Assembly (NCBI GenBank): GCA_025936045.1
Contig: JAICUB010000046.1
Span: 1-48,711 of the forward strand
Length of the DNA stretch: 48,711 bases
From: Polyangiaceae bacterium
GTDB lineage: Bacteria; Myxococcota_A; Polyangia; Polyangiales; Polyangiaceae
Reading direction: 5' to 3'
Position 1 is the stretch's first letter. Every line of letters starts with the position of its first letter. Below, piece after piece: positions 24,341 to 33,360 of this stretch. Made by a program: the position numbers and the translations under genes. The notes below the pieces were generated by a model. That model did no database searches and was not told the DNA's origin. It saw nothing but the letters and a program-made list of their open reading frames with translations.

Positions 24341-26770
24341 ATGCAGGACTATCGGGACGGGCCGGGCACGATAGTTTTGGTCGACGACAGTCGAGCGCAG
24401 TTGTCGGCGCTCGAGCAGGTGTTGAAAGGCGAGCATGAAATCGCCCCGTTCGTCGACGCGAAGGAAGCCGTGCGTCGCGTGCGAGAAGGCGGCGTCGATG
24501 TCGTCGTGAGCGACCTCACGATGCCGGGGATGACGGGACTCGAGCTCTTGCGTGCGATTCGCGAGTACGAACCCGATCTCCCCGTCATCCTGCTCACGGC
24601 GCGACCGTCGGTCGAAAGCGCCGCCGAAGCCAGCGAGCTCGGCGTGTTTCGCTATCTGACCAAGCCGTACGACTCCGAGTCGCTCCGCAGCTTGGTCCGC
24701 CACGCGGCGCAGCTCAATCACCTCGCTCGCGTGAAGCGCGAGGCACTGAGCCTCGCGGGCGCCGTCGGAGCCTCCGATCGGACCGGCCTCAGCGTGAGCT
24801 TCGACCGCGCGCTCGAGCGCTTGTCGGTCGTCTTCCAACCGGTAGTGTCGCTGTCCAAGCGCGCGGTCATCGCGCACGAGGCGCTGCTCCGTAGCGCGGA
24901 GCCGACGCTCGCGAGCCCGCTTCAGGTGATCGACGCCGCCGAGCGGCTCGGCACGCTCTTCGAGCTCGGCCGGGTCGTGCGCACCTGGGCGGGACAGCTG
25001 TTCCACGGCGCCGGCAAGGAGGCGCTGCTGTTCTTGAATCTTCATCCTCAGGAATTGTTGGATCCCGCGCTGCTCGACCCGAGCTCGCCGCTCTCCGCGA
25101 TCACGGACCGCGTCGTGCTCGAGATCAGCGAGCGAGCGTCGCTGCAGCAGATCCAGGCCGTCCGCGAGCGCGTCGCCGTGCTCCATTCGCGCGGGTTCCG
25201 CGTCGCCGTCGATGACCTCGGCGCGGGGCAGGCGGGGCTCACGAGCTTTGCCGCGCTCGAGCCCGACGTCGTGAAGCTCGACATGTCGCTCACGCGCAAC
25301 ATCTCGGCCAACCCGGTGAAGCAGCGCGTGGTCGAGTCCATGACCACGCTCTGCCGGCAGATGGGCATGCTGATCGTCGCGGAAGGCGTAGAAACCGAGA
25401 GCGAGCGCGACGCGCTGCGCGAGCTCGGCTGCGACTTGCAGCAGGGTTACCTGTTCGCGCGGCCCGGTCCGCCGTTTCCGGACGTGAAATGGCCGGCTCC
25501 GCCGCTGCGTCTCGTGCGGACCAAGGCCCCCTCGGCGAACCTGCTCGAGCTCGCGGCGGCCGAGCGTCAAGCGGACGCGGCGGCGACGGTCGGACCGCCG
25601 AAGATCCTCGTCGTGGACGACGAGGAACCCATCAGGATGATCATGGAGCGCGCGCTCCGCGCGAGCGGGATGTCGGTCCAGCAGGCGGCGAACGGAAACG
25701 AAGCGCTGGCGATGGTGACGAACGGCGCCCGCTTCGACGCGATCGTCACCGACCTCCGGATGCCGGGCATGGACGGCATCGGCTTCATGCGCGGCGTACG
25801 CGAGAGCGACCTCGACGTGCCGGTGATCGTACTCACGGGCCACGCCACGGTCGAGAGCGCCATCGCAGCGGTCGAGTACGGCGGGTTTCGCTATCTGCGA
25901 AAGCCGCTCGAAAACCAGGCGCTCGTCGCGGTCGTCAAGGAAGCCGCCGCGATGCACCGTGTCGCGACGCTCAAGCGCCGCGCGCTCGAGCTCTGCGAGG
26001 CGAGCCGCTGGCTCATCGGAGACGAAGCCGGGCTCGACGCCCACTTCGACCGCGCGCTCGAAAAGCTCTGGATCGCCTTCCAGCCGATCGTCTCCTGGTC
26101 GGATCGATCCGTTTACGGGTACGAGGCGCTCGTTCGCTCGAGCGAGCCGCTGTTGTCGACGCCGGAGCAGCTGTTCGAGGCCGCGGGGCGGCTCGGCCGC
26201 GTTCACGACCTCGGGCGCGCGATCAGGAACGAGGTCGCGTTCTGCGCGTCTTCGGCGCCGGCGGGTTCGACCCTCTTCGTGAACCTGCACGACCAGGAGC
26301 TGAAGGACGAGAGCCTCTACGCGCGCTCGGCGCCGCTCGCCGCGGAGGCGCACCGCATCGTACTCGAAGTCACCGATCGGGCGCCGCTCCACCGCGTGGC
26401 CGACCTGCGCGAGCGCGTGGCAGAGCTCCGCCAGATCGGTTTCCGCGTCGGTATCGACGACCTCGGCGCCGGCTATGCGGGTCTCACCGGACTCAGCCGG
26501 CTCGAGCCCGAAGTCGTCAAGCTCGACATGGCGCTCATCCGCGGCGTGGACAGCTCCACGCGGCGAGCCAGCATCGTTCGCTCGCTGCTCTCGGTCTGGC
26601 AGCACGAGCTCGGCGCGCGCGTCATTTGCGAAGGCGTCGAAACCAGCGCCGAGTGCGAGGCGCTCGAGGCGCTCGGCGCGAACCTCCTGCAAGGCTACCT
26701 CTTCGCGCCTCCGGAGCCTGGCTTTCAGCGCCCGAGCGTGATGGCTTCCGCAAGCGCGAGCTGGCACTGA
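24341..26770 (+). CDS. Tandem REC-EAL-REC-EAL response regulator
   Basis: An 809-residue soluble protein made of two REC-EAL units. REC1 (about 8-125): Asp58, Lys108. EAL1 (about 155-375): EAL at 180-182, Asn233, Glu261, Asp-Asp 291-292 in DDLGAG, Lys312, Glu348, Gln368. REC2 (about 420-535): Asp471, Lys521. EAL2 (about 570-790): EAL 595-597, Asn648, Glu676, DDLGAG 706-711, Lys727, Glu764, Gln784. Both EAL domains thus keep the metal-binding and catalytic residues known from c-di-GMP phosphodiesterases, with a DDFGTG-to-DDLGAG change in loop 6 in each. The halves are roughly 40-45% identical by eye, so an internal duplication is likely. EAL enzymes are active as dimers; here the two could pair within one chain. 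ATG 24341 was chosen because the frame upstream overlaps the kinase gene. Confidence 0.93.
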   Translation: MQDYRDGPGTIVLVDDSRAQLSALEQVLKGEHEIAPFVDAKEAVRRVREGGVDVVVSDLTMPGMTGLELLRAIREYEPDLPVILLTARPSVESAAEASELGVFRYLTKPYDSESLRSLVRHAAQLNHLARVKREALSLAGAVGASDRTGLSVSFDRALERLSVVFQPVVSLSKRAVIAHEALLRSAEPTLASPLQVIDAAERLGTLFELGRVVRTWAGQLFHGAGKEALLFLNLHPQELLDPALLDPSSPLSAITDRVVLEISERASLQQIQAVRERVAVLHSRGFRVAVDDLGAGQAGLTSFAALEPDVVKLDMSLTRNISANPVKQRVVESMTTLCRQMGMLIVAEGVETESERDALRELGCDLQQGYLFARPGPPFPDVKWPAPPLRLVRTKAPSANLLELAAAERQADAAATVGPPKILVVDDEEPIRMIMERALRASGMSVQQAANGNEALAMVTNGARFDAIVTDLRMPGMDGIGFMRGVRESDLDVPVIVLTGHATVESAIAAVEYGGFRYLRKPLENQALVAVVKEAAAMHRVATLKRRALELCEASRWLIGDEAGLDAHFDRALEKLWIAFQPIVSWSDRSVYGYEALVRSSEPLLSTPEQLFEAAGRLGRVHDLGRAIRNEVAFCASSAPAGSTLFVNLHDQELKDESLYARSAPLAAEAHRIVLEVTDRAPLHRVADLRERVAELRQIGFRVGIDDLGAGYAGLTGLSRLEPEVVKLDMALIRGVDSSTRRASIVRSLLSVWQHELGARVICEGVETSAECEALEALGANLLQGYLFAPPEPGFQRPSVMASASASWH

Positions 26771-26944
26771 GGCGAGCCAGCGCCTAGCGACTGCTTCGGC
26801 GCGGTTCTTGCGACGCGAGGCGGTGACGATGCCTCAAAGGCAAGTACCCGCCCGAGCAGCCTCGAGTTGCGCCAAAATACGACACGAGCGGTGTCGCCGT
26901 GAGGCTTTTCGAGACGCGCCAGAGGTGGGCGAGGCCACCGCTCT

Positions 26945-28693
26945 TTGACCGAAAAAGCTCGCAACTTCGACCGGCGGCTGTGGTCGCGGTTTTGGCAGAT
27001 CGCGCGGCCCTATTGGTTCGGCGAGGAAAAGTGGAAGGCGCGTCTGCTGCTCGCCCTGCTCGTCGTGCTGCTCGTCGGGCGCACCGAGTTCAACGTTCTT
27101 TTCAACCAGCAGTCGGGTGATTTCACGTCCGCGCTCGCGGAGCGCGATCCGGCCCGTTTTTGGCGAACGATGCGTTGGTTCGGCCTCACGCTGCTCTGCG
27201 GCGTGCCGATCTACGCCTATTACTATTACGTCCGCGATCGGCTCGGCATCGCCTGGCGTCGCTGGCTCACCCAGCATTTTCTCGCGAAGTACCTCGACAA
27301 GCGCGCCTTCTACACGCTCTCCACGAACGACGCCGTCGACAATCCCGATCAGCGTATCGCGGAGGACATCAACTCTTTCAGCACGCGCTCGCTGCTGTTC
27401 TTGCTCGAGATCGTGGGTGCGATCCTGCAGCTCGCGGCGTTCAGCGGCGTGCTTTGGTCGATCTCCCGCACGCTCGTCGCGATCTTGGTCGCGTACGCGG
27501 TGTTCGGGACGCTCGTCACGTTCGGCGTCTTTGCGAAGCCGCTCATCGGCATCAATTACCAGCAACTCCGCCGCGAAGCGGATTTCCGCTTCGGCCTCGT
27601 CCGCATCCGTGAAAACGCCGAAGCCATCGCTTTTTATCGGGGCGAACGGCGCGAGGGCGCCAACGTGAGCGAGCGCTTCCGCTTGGTTTACGAGAACTAC
27701 CTGCGCCTCTTGCGGCGCACCGTCGGGCTGAACCTCGTCCAATACGCGTACACCTTCGTGACCTACGCGCTGCCGAGCGTCGTGATCGCTCCGCGCATCA
27801 TTTCAGGGGAGCTCGAGGTCGGTCGGGCCGTGACGGCAGGCGGCGCGTTCACCGCCATGCTCGGCGCGCTCACGGTGTTCGTCGATAAATTCGAAACGTT
27901 GAGCGCGTTTGCCGCGGGCATCGAGCGCCTGCACGGCTTCGCCAAGGTGCTGGAACACGACGGGGACCGCCCGGGCGAAGACATCGAATGGCTCGAGCAC
28001 GAGTCGCTCGAGCTCGAGAACGTGACGTTGAAGATTCCGCAGCAAGAGCGCACCCTCGTCTCGGAGCTCAACGTCACGGTCGGTGAGGGGGAGGGACTCG
28101 CCATCGTGGGCGCGAGCGGCGGCGGCAAGAGCTCGCTCTTGCGCGCGGTCGCGGGCTTCTGGCGTGCCGGTAGCGGCATCATCCGGCGCCCGCGCCTCGA
28201 GCACATGTTGTTTTTGCCGCAGCGTCCGTACATGATCATCGACACGCTCCGGCGCCAGCTGCTCTACCCGCGCGTCGACCGCGAGGTGAGTGACGAAGAG
28301 CTCCGCGAGGTGCTCGTCAAGGTGAACCTGCCCGACATCGTCGAGCGCTGCGGTGGCCTCGACGTGACGCTCGATTTCGGCAAAATCCTCTCGCTCGGCG
28401 AGCAGCAGCGGCTCGCGATCGCGCGCGTGCTGCTCGCGAAGCCTCGCTACACCGTGCTCGACGAAGCGACGAGCGCTCTCGACCTCGCGAACGAAGCGGC
28501 GCTCTACGCGCTCCTCGCCGAGCTCGAGACGACGCTCGTGAGCGTCACGCATCGTGGTGCGCCGGTGCGCCATCACCGCCAAGTCCTCGAGCTCCATGGC
28601 GACGGAAGCTGGACGCTGCGCGAGGTCGATCCGAGCGGAGTACACGGCGAGCCGCCGAGCGACGACGCCGGCACACGCTTCTCGCGCGGCTAA
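26945..28693 (+). CDS. SbmA/BacA-YddA-type ABC transporter (permease + ATPase)
   Basis: A 582-residue half-transporter. The membrane domain (about 30-335) carries the family's extended motif READFRFGLVRIRENAEAIA (210-229) followed by FYRGE. The ATPase has Walker A GASGGGKS (389-396), signature LSLGEQQ (482-488), Walker B YTVLDE (502-507) and His536. This matches the SbmA/BacA-YddA (ABCD-like) group, which moves peptides, very-long-chain fatty acids or related compounds; the substrate here is unknown. Start TTG 26945 has a GCGAGG about 10 nt upstream; no ATG or GTG gives a better N-terminus. It follows the REC-EAL gene by 174 bp and converges on the kelch gene. Confidence 0.9.
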   Translation: MTEKARNFDRRLWSRFWQIARPYWFGEEKWKARLLLALLVVLLVGRTEFNVLFNQQSGDFTSALAERDPARFWRTMRWFGLTLLCGVPIYAYYYYVRDRLGIAWRRWLTQHFLAKYLDKRAFYTLSTNDAVDNPDQRIAEDINSFSTRSLLFLLEIVGAILQLAAFSGVLWSISRTLVAILVAYAVFGTLVTFGVFAKPLIGINYQQLRREADFRFGLVRIRENAEAIAFYRGERREGANVSERFRLVYENYLRLLRRTVGLNLVQYAYTFVTYALPSVVIAPRIISGELEVGRAVTAGGAFTAMLGALTVFVDKFETLSAFAAGIERLHGFAKVLEHDGDRPGEDIEWLEHESLELENVTLKIPQQERTLVSELNVTVGEGEGLAIVGASGGGKSSLLRAVAGFWRAGSGIIRRPRLEHMLFLPQRPYMIIDTLRRQLLYPRVDREVSDEELREVLVKVNLPDIVERCGGLDVTLDFGKILSLGEQQRLAIARVLLAKPRYTVLDEATSALDLANEAALYALLAELETTLVSVTHRGAPVRHHRQVLELHGDGSWTLREVDPSGVHGEPPSDDAGTRFSRG

Positions 28694-28723
28694 CGCTTCA
28701 CGCGGCGGAGAACGTTCGCTGCG

Positions 28724-29728
28724 TCACAGGCAGCATCCGACGTACGTCGTCGCCGACGGATCCGTGGAGGTGGGCGAGCCCGTCGTGACGATGACCTTCG
28801 GCCCAACCCGAGCCGCGGCAACGCCCTTCCGCGGCTCCGGCAGCGACGGCAACGCCGACCAAGTGTCGGCGGTCGGCTCGTAGACGAGCACGTCGGCGCT
28901 CGGCAGCTTGCCTGGAACGGAGCCACCGATGACGAGCACTCGGCCGTCGGGCATCACCAGCGTCGCGGCGCCGATTTCGGAGCGCTCGAGCGGCATCGGG
29001 GCGCGTGCTTGCCAGCTACCGCTGGCCGGATCGAAGGCGTCGAGCGCGGGATCGTCCCCTCGGATTTCATCCCAGCCGTGACGGCCCGCTACGACGTAAA
29101 AGAGCCCGCCCGCGGCGGCGCCCCCGCCGTGGTTGCGCGCGTTCGCAAGCGACGGCGCACTGGTCCACGCCGCGGCGCCTGCCAGATCCCACACGACGTG
29201 ATCACCGGAGTCCGTGTTGCCGTCCGCGGCCAGACCGCCCGCCACGTGGACTTGGTTGCCGGCGAGAGCCATGGCCACGCCGGCGCGCGGCGACGGCAAA
29301 TCGGGTCCCGCGCTGAAGCTCGCGTCGTTCGCGTTCCAGCGCCACACGCCGGCGGTCGTGACGCGGTCGAGCACGTTGCCGACGAACCCGCCCGCGATCA
29401 CGATGTCGTCTCCCGCGGTCACCACGCCTGCGTGCGTCTGCGCACCGGGCAGCTCCGGACCGAGCTTCCAACTGTCGCTGCTCGGATCATAGATGTCGAT
29501 ACGGTTGGTCACGTCGAGTGCGGACGAGAGGAATCCGCCCATCACCCATACTTGGCCGTCGACCACGGCCACCATCGCTTCGAAACGCGGCACGGGGCAC
29601 GGGGCCGCTGCGCTCCAGGCGAACGTCCGTACGTCGGGCGGAGAATCGGCGTTGGCCGCCGTCTCGTCCGGGCTCGAACAGCCGAGCGCGAGCGCCGTCA
29701 GCAAGCATGAAGCGAGGGGCCTCGGCAT
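28724..29728 (-). CDS. Kelch-repeat lipoprotein
   Basis: A 334-residue lipoprotein (lipobox ALALGC, Cys17) with six blade-like repeats marked by strand-GG motifs: VWVMGGF, IVIAGGF, VHVAGGL, FYVVAGR, VLVIGGS and VIVTTGS. Each repeat also has the typical downstream Tyr/Trp positions (IDIYDPSSDSW, LVYEPTADTW). The fold should be a six-bladed beta-propeller for protein or glycan binding at the cell surface. Galactose-oxidase catalytic Tyr/His residues are not recognisable, so a binding role is more likely. ATG 29728 was chosen over longer frames because it starts the signal peptide. It converges on the ABC transporter and precedes nothing on its strand closer than the VWA remnant. Confidence 0.88.
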   Translation of the reverse strand: MPRPLASCLLTALALGCSSPDETAANADSPPDVRTFAWSAAAPCPVPRFEAMVAVVDGQVWVMGGFLSSALDVTNRIDIYDPSSDSWKLGPELPGAQTHAGVVTAGDDIVIAGGFVGNVLDRVTTAGVWRWNANDASFSAGPDLPSPRAGVAMALAGNQVHVAGGLAADGNTDSGDHVVWDLAGAAAWTSAPSLANARNHGGGAAAGGLFYVVAGRHGWDEIRGDDPALDAFDPASGSWQARAPMPLERSEIGAATLVMPDGRVLVIGGSVPGKLPSADVLVYEPTADTWSALPSLPEPRKGVAAARVGPKVIVTTGSPTSTDPSATTYVGCCL

Positions 29729-29784
29729 GCGCGCAGGATACCCGATGACGGCGGCGCAGCCCGCGTCGCCGCCGGGCGAGCGGC

Positions 29785-30708
29785 TTATCTCACGAGCGTC
29801 GGACAGCCGTACGTGATTTGCACGCGCTCCGCGCCGTGCGACTCCATGTACTCGCACGTCTTACCCGCGAGTACGATGGTCGGAGGCGCGGTCGTTCGAT
29901 CGACCGTCCAGCCGTCGGCGCCCATTTGAGGCACGTCCTGTCCGTCGATCACGACGTTCAGCAGATCCTCGTAGTTCGGATCCGGCGGAACCGACGTGAG
30001 CTGCAGGCGGCAGGAGGTGATGAGACCGGTCGTGATGCGCGTGAGAACGTCTGCGAGACCCTGAGCGCCGTCCGCGGACGTGACCGCGTAGTAGCTCGGC
30101 GGGCCGCTCGGATGCTCCTCGAGACCCGCGACGGCGAGCTTGTCGAGCGTGTCGGCGAAGAACTGCGAGCCGGGAATGCCGACGACGAACGTCTTGATGC
30201 CCGCGTCCGCGAGCGCGCTCACTTGGGCGACGCTGCGCTTCTCATCCAAACAATTGGCGGGGCCGTTCGGATCGAGCTTTGGATCACAGCAGCTGCCGCC
30301 ACAGCCCTTGCCGGCCATGGAGTTTTCGAGATTGACGGTGCAGCTCGACGCGTCGCAGCTGAGGTCGGCGTTGCAGTTGGGCCCGCCGTCGGTGGCGAGC
30401 AACACGTAGCTCGTGCCGGACAAGGACTTGCCGTCGCCGGTCGTGAAGTAGTCGAGGGCGTGCGCGAGGGCGTCCGCCGTCGGTGTGCCGCCGGCAGGCA
30501 TGTACGTGCCGAGCGCGTGCTCGATTTCAGGGACGGTCGTAGCGCCCGCCCCCACCGGGACGAGAACGTCGAGATCCTTCGGCGTTTCACAAGTGTCGGG
30601 GGTCGCGCTCGGGTACAAGCGACCTTGGGCGCGCGGTAACGCAACGTGCGAGTTTCGCTTGGTGAATGCCGCGTGAGATGATACTGTACAAAAGTTCAGG
30701 TGCACCAT
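29785..30708 (-). pseudogene. 5'-truncated VWA-domain protein remnant
   Basis: The readable frame holds the C-terminal two-thirds of a Cys-rich von Willebrand A protein: LATDGGPNCN, CCDP, KTFVVGIPGS, and a C-terminal beta domain ending in YGCPT. Known members carry a signal peptide and a DxSxS metal-binding motif about 150 residues earlier. Those are absent here: recognisable homology begins near 30630 (LYPSATPDTC), and the upstream bases are shared with the start of the small plus-strand gene at 30707. There is no signal peptide and no ribosome-binding site at the first ATG (30708). I therefore read it as a truncated pseudogene rather than a short functional protein. Confidence 0.75.
30659..30687 (+). 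promoter_or_regulatory. Weak sigma-70-like promoter candidate
   Basis: TTGGTG (30659-30664) and TACTGT (30682-30687) are separated by 17 bp and lie about 20 bp before the start codon at 30707. The match to consensus is only partial (TTG in the -35; T, A and final T in the -10). Confidence 0.25.
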
Positions 30709-30979
30709 GAGCGTTTCCCCCTCTGAAACCCCCGAATCCACTATCGATTACGACGCGCCGCCAGCGGCCGAGCTCGAGCTCGACGGAACTCAGTACCGGT
30801 TGGATCCCGGATTCCGCGGCGTCATCGCGGTCTCGGCGCGCACCCCCGGCACCTGGTCCTGGTCACTCGTCGCCCAGGGCCGCTGGGACGGCGTGCGTCT
30901 CAAGGCCAAAGAGCTGCACCGCGATATCGTCGGCGCGTTGGAGAAGGCGCTGCGAGCGGCGGTGGAAGAGAGGGCGTAG
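30707..30979 (+). CDS. Small unknown protein (90 aa)
   Basis: ATG 30707 has an AGG seven bases upstream. The protein is acidic at its N-terminus and has a compact beta-rich middle (GTQYRLDPGFRGVIAVSA, WSWSLVAQGRWDG) followed by a helix with basic and acidic residues (LKAKELHRDIVGALEKALRAA). No signal peptide, membrane helix or known domain is seen. Codon use is like that of the neighbours and the frame is clean, so it is probably real. Its 5' end overlaps the VWA remnant's broken end, which suggests that whatever event placed this gene here also removed the VWA N-terminus. Confidence 0.7.
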   Translation: MSVSPSETPESTIDYDAPPAAELELDGTQYRLDPGFRGVIAVSARTPGTWSWSLVAQGRWDGVRLKAKELHRDIVGALEKALRAAVEERA

Positions 30980-31014
30980 TCGATCGCGCGCGCTCGGCGC
31001 GCTCGTGCGCAGCC

Positions 31015-31413
31015 TCACGGTGCTTGATACGGGCCGATGTCTGGCGCGTCGGTCGGCAGCGGTGTGCCCCAGAAGTCGCGGCCGCCGTTGCCGGCGATCG
31101 AATCGCCGAAGGACAACTGGCAGAGGAGGATGCCGTCGCCGTTGTCGTGGACGTAGTTGTATTGGATGACCGAACCGGTCGTCGTCTTGTCGGTGTCGAC
31201 GCCGTTGAAGTCGGCGCCGTTCGCCTTGCGGACGGTGCGGAAGACTTCGTTGTTCTCGACCGTCACGGCATCGGTAGCGTAGAGCTCGATGCCGGAGGTG
31301 CCCGCTGCCTCCACCACGTTGCCTGCGACGAGCCCCGTGCGGACGCCCGTGAGGTAGATGGCGTTGCAGCCGTAACTCGTTTTCGCTTGGCTGATGTGGT
31401 TGCCGCGGATCCG
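31015..31413 (-). pseudogene. Beta-helix (pectate-lyase-like) protein fragment
   Basis: The minus frame over 31015-31413 reads as right-handed parallel beta-helix coils: IRGNHISQAK, GLVAGNVVEAAGTSGIELYATD, TVENNEVFR, VIQYNYVHDNGDG. It then jumps from LCQLSFGDS to NGGRDFWGTPLP...DIGPYQAP, which in full proteins is the far C-terminus, so an internal segment seems deleted too. Upstream of 31413 the frame continues only as basic low-complexity sequence antisense to the GH-A gene. No signal peptide or start is present. It is a remnant of a secreted polysaccharide-binding or lyase protein. Confidence 0.7.
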
Positions 31414-31440
31414 AGCGCGCTGCGCCGACCGATCGCCAGC

Positions 31441-31506
31441 GGCACGACTAAGAGTCTGTCGAGCGACGAGCTTGCCGCGCTCGTCGAGTACCTGCGCGGG
31501 TTGTGA
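31441..31506 (+). pseudogene. C-terminal scrap of a cytochrome-c-like gene
   Basis: On the plus strand, 31441-31506 encodes TKSLSSDELAALVEYLRGL and a stop, closely like the last helix of many c-type cytochromes (LS-x-x-EL-x-x-LV-x-YL). Nothing upstream in this frame encodes a CxxCH heme site. The fragment abuts the 3' end of the GH-A gene and the 5' end of the beta-helix scrap. It is too short for certainty. Confidence 0.45.
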
Positions 31507-33274
31507 GCCGAGCACGACGCCGGAGGCCGGCGACGACCGCGCCCATGACGAGCGCGAGCAGCGCGGGGCCACGCGACGCGGGCGTGCGCTCGAACGAACA
31601 CGAGCAACCCGAACTCGCCGGGGGGCCGCTGCCATTTTCGGCATTGCCGCCGCTCGTGCCGGCCGCGCTAGCTCCCGTGCCCGCGGTGTGGCTCATGCCG
31701 CTCGCGCCGGGCGCACCGCCGATTGCTGCAGCGGTCGTGCCGCCCGCTTGGCTCATCCCGCCGGGCGCTCCGCCGCCGCCCGTGCCGCCCCCGCTCATGC
31801 GCGCGCCCGCCCCGGCCATGCCGTTCGGCACGCCCGAGGCTCCCGCTATGACGGCGCCGCCAGCGGCTCCGCCGCGGCTCAACGTGCCCCCTGCGCCGCC
31901 TTGATTGCTCGCGCTCCCCGCTGCACCGCCCCGTGCCGCCGCACCGCCAACGCCACCTCGCCCGCCCGCCGTGCTGCCTCCGTTTCCGCCGGAGCCGCCC
32001 GTCGGACCACCGACGGGCGTGAGCGTGAGTCGATAACCGTCCGTCGCGTTGGCCTGCGCGACCGCGATGGATACCTGGTCGTCGGCGATCGTCACGTCGG
32101 CGGTCGAGAGGGTTTCGCCGGCGCTGAGCGGAGTCGTGCGATTGACCCAATGCGCGCGCTCGACGACGGCGTGCACCTTGGAGCCGAAAAAGGACGCAGC
32201 ATGGAAGCCGGTGACGGCGATGGCGATCGCGCCGTCGTTCACCCCGGCAAAGAGCACACTCGCTGTTCCGGCGCCGGAGTCGACGTTGGCGAAGCCGTCG
32301 AGCGCCGTCGCGTCGTTCGGCGACGCAGGCGTCGTGGCCACCATGTCCCCTTGCATGTCGCCGTACCATTTGTAAAACCACCAACCCGCGTTGGGGCTCG
32401 TGTCATTCGCGAGCAAGCTGCCGAGCCTGCCGGGGTGGGCGACGTCCCAATACGAAATGCACGCCGAGTCGATGCCGAAGCGCTCGAACTTCGCGATCAT
32501 CGGCGCCGACGCGCCCGGCATGCCTTCGTCGCTCAGGTCGTTTTTACCGCTGTACTCGTTGATACTGATGGGCAGCGGTCCGATACCGAGATCTTGCTCG
32601 AGCTTGCGGTAATTTTGGAAATTGGCCGTCAGGTTACCGCCGCTGAGCTCGTGCCAATCGATGATGTCCGGCAAACACGCGTTGGCCTTCGCGAAGGTCA
32701 AAAAGCTTCGGAGGTAATTGGCATCGTAAAAAGAAATCGACGGTCCGATGAGCTTCGCCGTGGGGTCGAGCTCGCGCAGCTTGGCGTAGGATTGTTGCCA
32801 GAAATCGTTGAAGGACATCTGGCTCGTCCAGGTGCCGTTCGGCTCGTTCCAGATCTCGTAACCGTAGTAGTTGTCGACGCCGGATGCCGCTTTCCGCGAC
32901 ACGGTTTGGCTCAGCTTGTCGAACCAATCCGACATGGTGGTGAAGTGGTAGGGCCAACTCGGAAACCAATCGGCCAAGCGAATGCTCACGCGCGCGCCGA
33001 GCGGAGCCACTCGACCCGCGACGACGATCGCGTCGCCCACCGGCTGCTGCACGTCCGTGGCGGGATTGTTGAAGACGCTCGGATGGAGTGGAGCGACGAG
33101 CGCGTTCAAATCCGCAGGCACCTTTTCGGTGATGCCGTAGAGCGAGCCGCTCGCGGCGTGCGTGACGGGCCGGATCGTCGTCGAAAGATCGACCTCGAGC
33201 GTCGTGGTCGCGCCGGCGCGCTCGGCGCAGAGGCTCAGGACGGCGAACGCAACGAGGGCAGGGGTGCGCGTCAT
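31448..33274 (-). CDS. Clan GH-A glycoside hydrolase (GH39-like) with MYXO-CTERM tail
   Basis: A 608-residue secreted protein; ATG 33274 begins a signal peptide (cleavage near ERAGA). The catalytic barrel (about 25-330) has YEIWNEPNG (acid/base Glu144) and PISINEYSG (nucleophile Glu240), the clan GH-A pattern; spacing and sequence feel closest to GH39 or GH79, but the family is not certain. A beta domain follows to about 425, then a Gly/Ala-rich linker (430-555). A MYXO-CTERM signal, SSGCSCS plus helix plus RRRAR, ends near 588. About twenty extra residues follow the basic end; they are antisense to the cytochrome-like scrap, so the native stop was probably lost at a recombination junction. 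It is divergent from the gene at 33477. Confidence 0.85.
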   Translation of the reverse strand: MTRTPALVAFAVLSLCAERAGATTTLEVDLSTTIRPVTHAASGSLYGITEKVPADLNALVAPLHPSVFNNPATDVQQPVGDAIVVAGRVAPLGARVSIRLADWFPSWPYHFTTMSDWFDKLSQTVSRKAASGVDNYYGYEIWNEPNGTWTSQMSFNDFWQQSYAKLRELDPTAKLIGPSISFYDANYLRSFLTFAKANACLPDIIDWHELSGGNLTANFQNYRKLEQDLGIGPLPISINEYSGKNDLSDEGMPGASAPMIAKFERFGIDSACISYWDVAHPGRLGSLLANDTSPNAGWWFYKWYGDMQGDMVATTPASPNDATALDGFANVDSGAGTASVLFAGVNDGAIAIAVTGFHAASFFGSKVHAVVERAHWVNRTTPLSAGETLSTADVTIADDQVSIAVAQANATDGYRLTLTPVGGPTGGSGGNGGSTAGGRGGVGGAAARGGAAGSASNQGGAGGTLSRGGAAGGAVIAGASGVPNGMAGAGARMSGGGTGGGGAPGGMSQAGGTTAAAIGGAPGASGMSHTAGTGASAAGTSGGNAENGSGPPASSGCSCSFERTPASRGPALLALVMGAVVAGLRRRARLTTRAGTRRARQARRSTDS

Positions 33275-33360
33275 GGGGAGCTCTTCGGCAGTGACGCGAC
33301 GGCGGCGGATCTGTCAGAAAAACGCGCTGCCGCGTGGCTGCGCCCCTCCTGAAACTAAGA

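Noticed and set aside
24185..26767. 860-residue open frame on the minus strand opposite the REC-EAL-REC-EAL gene
   Set aside because: It is Arg/Glu/Val-rich antisense sequence produced by GC-rich third positions; the plus strand encodes clear catalytic motifs in order.
30708..30741. Full-length functional VWA protein
   Set aside because: The metal-binding DxSxS half and signal peptide are missing and the 5' end overlaps another gene.
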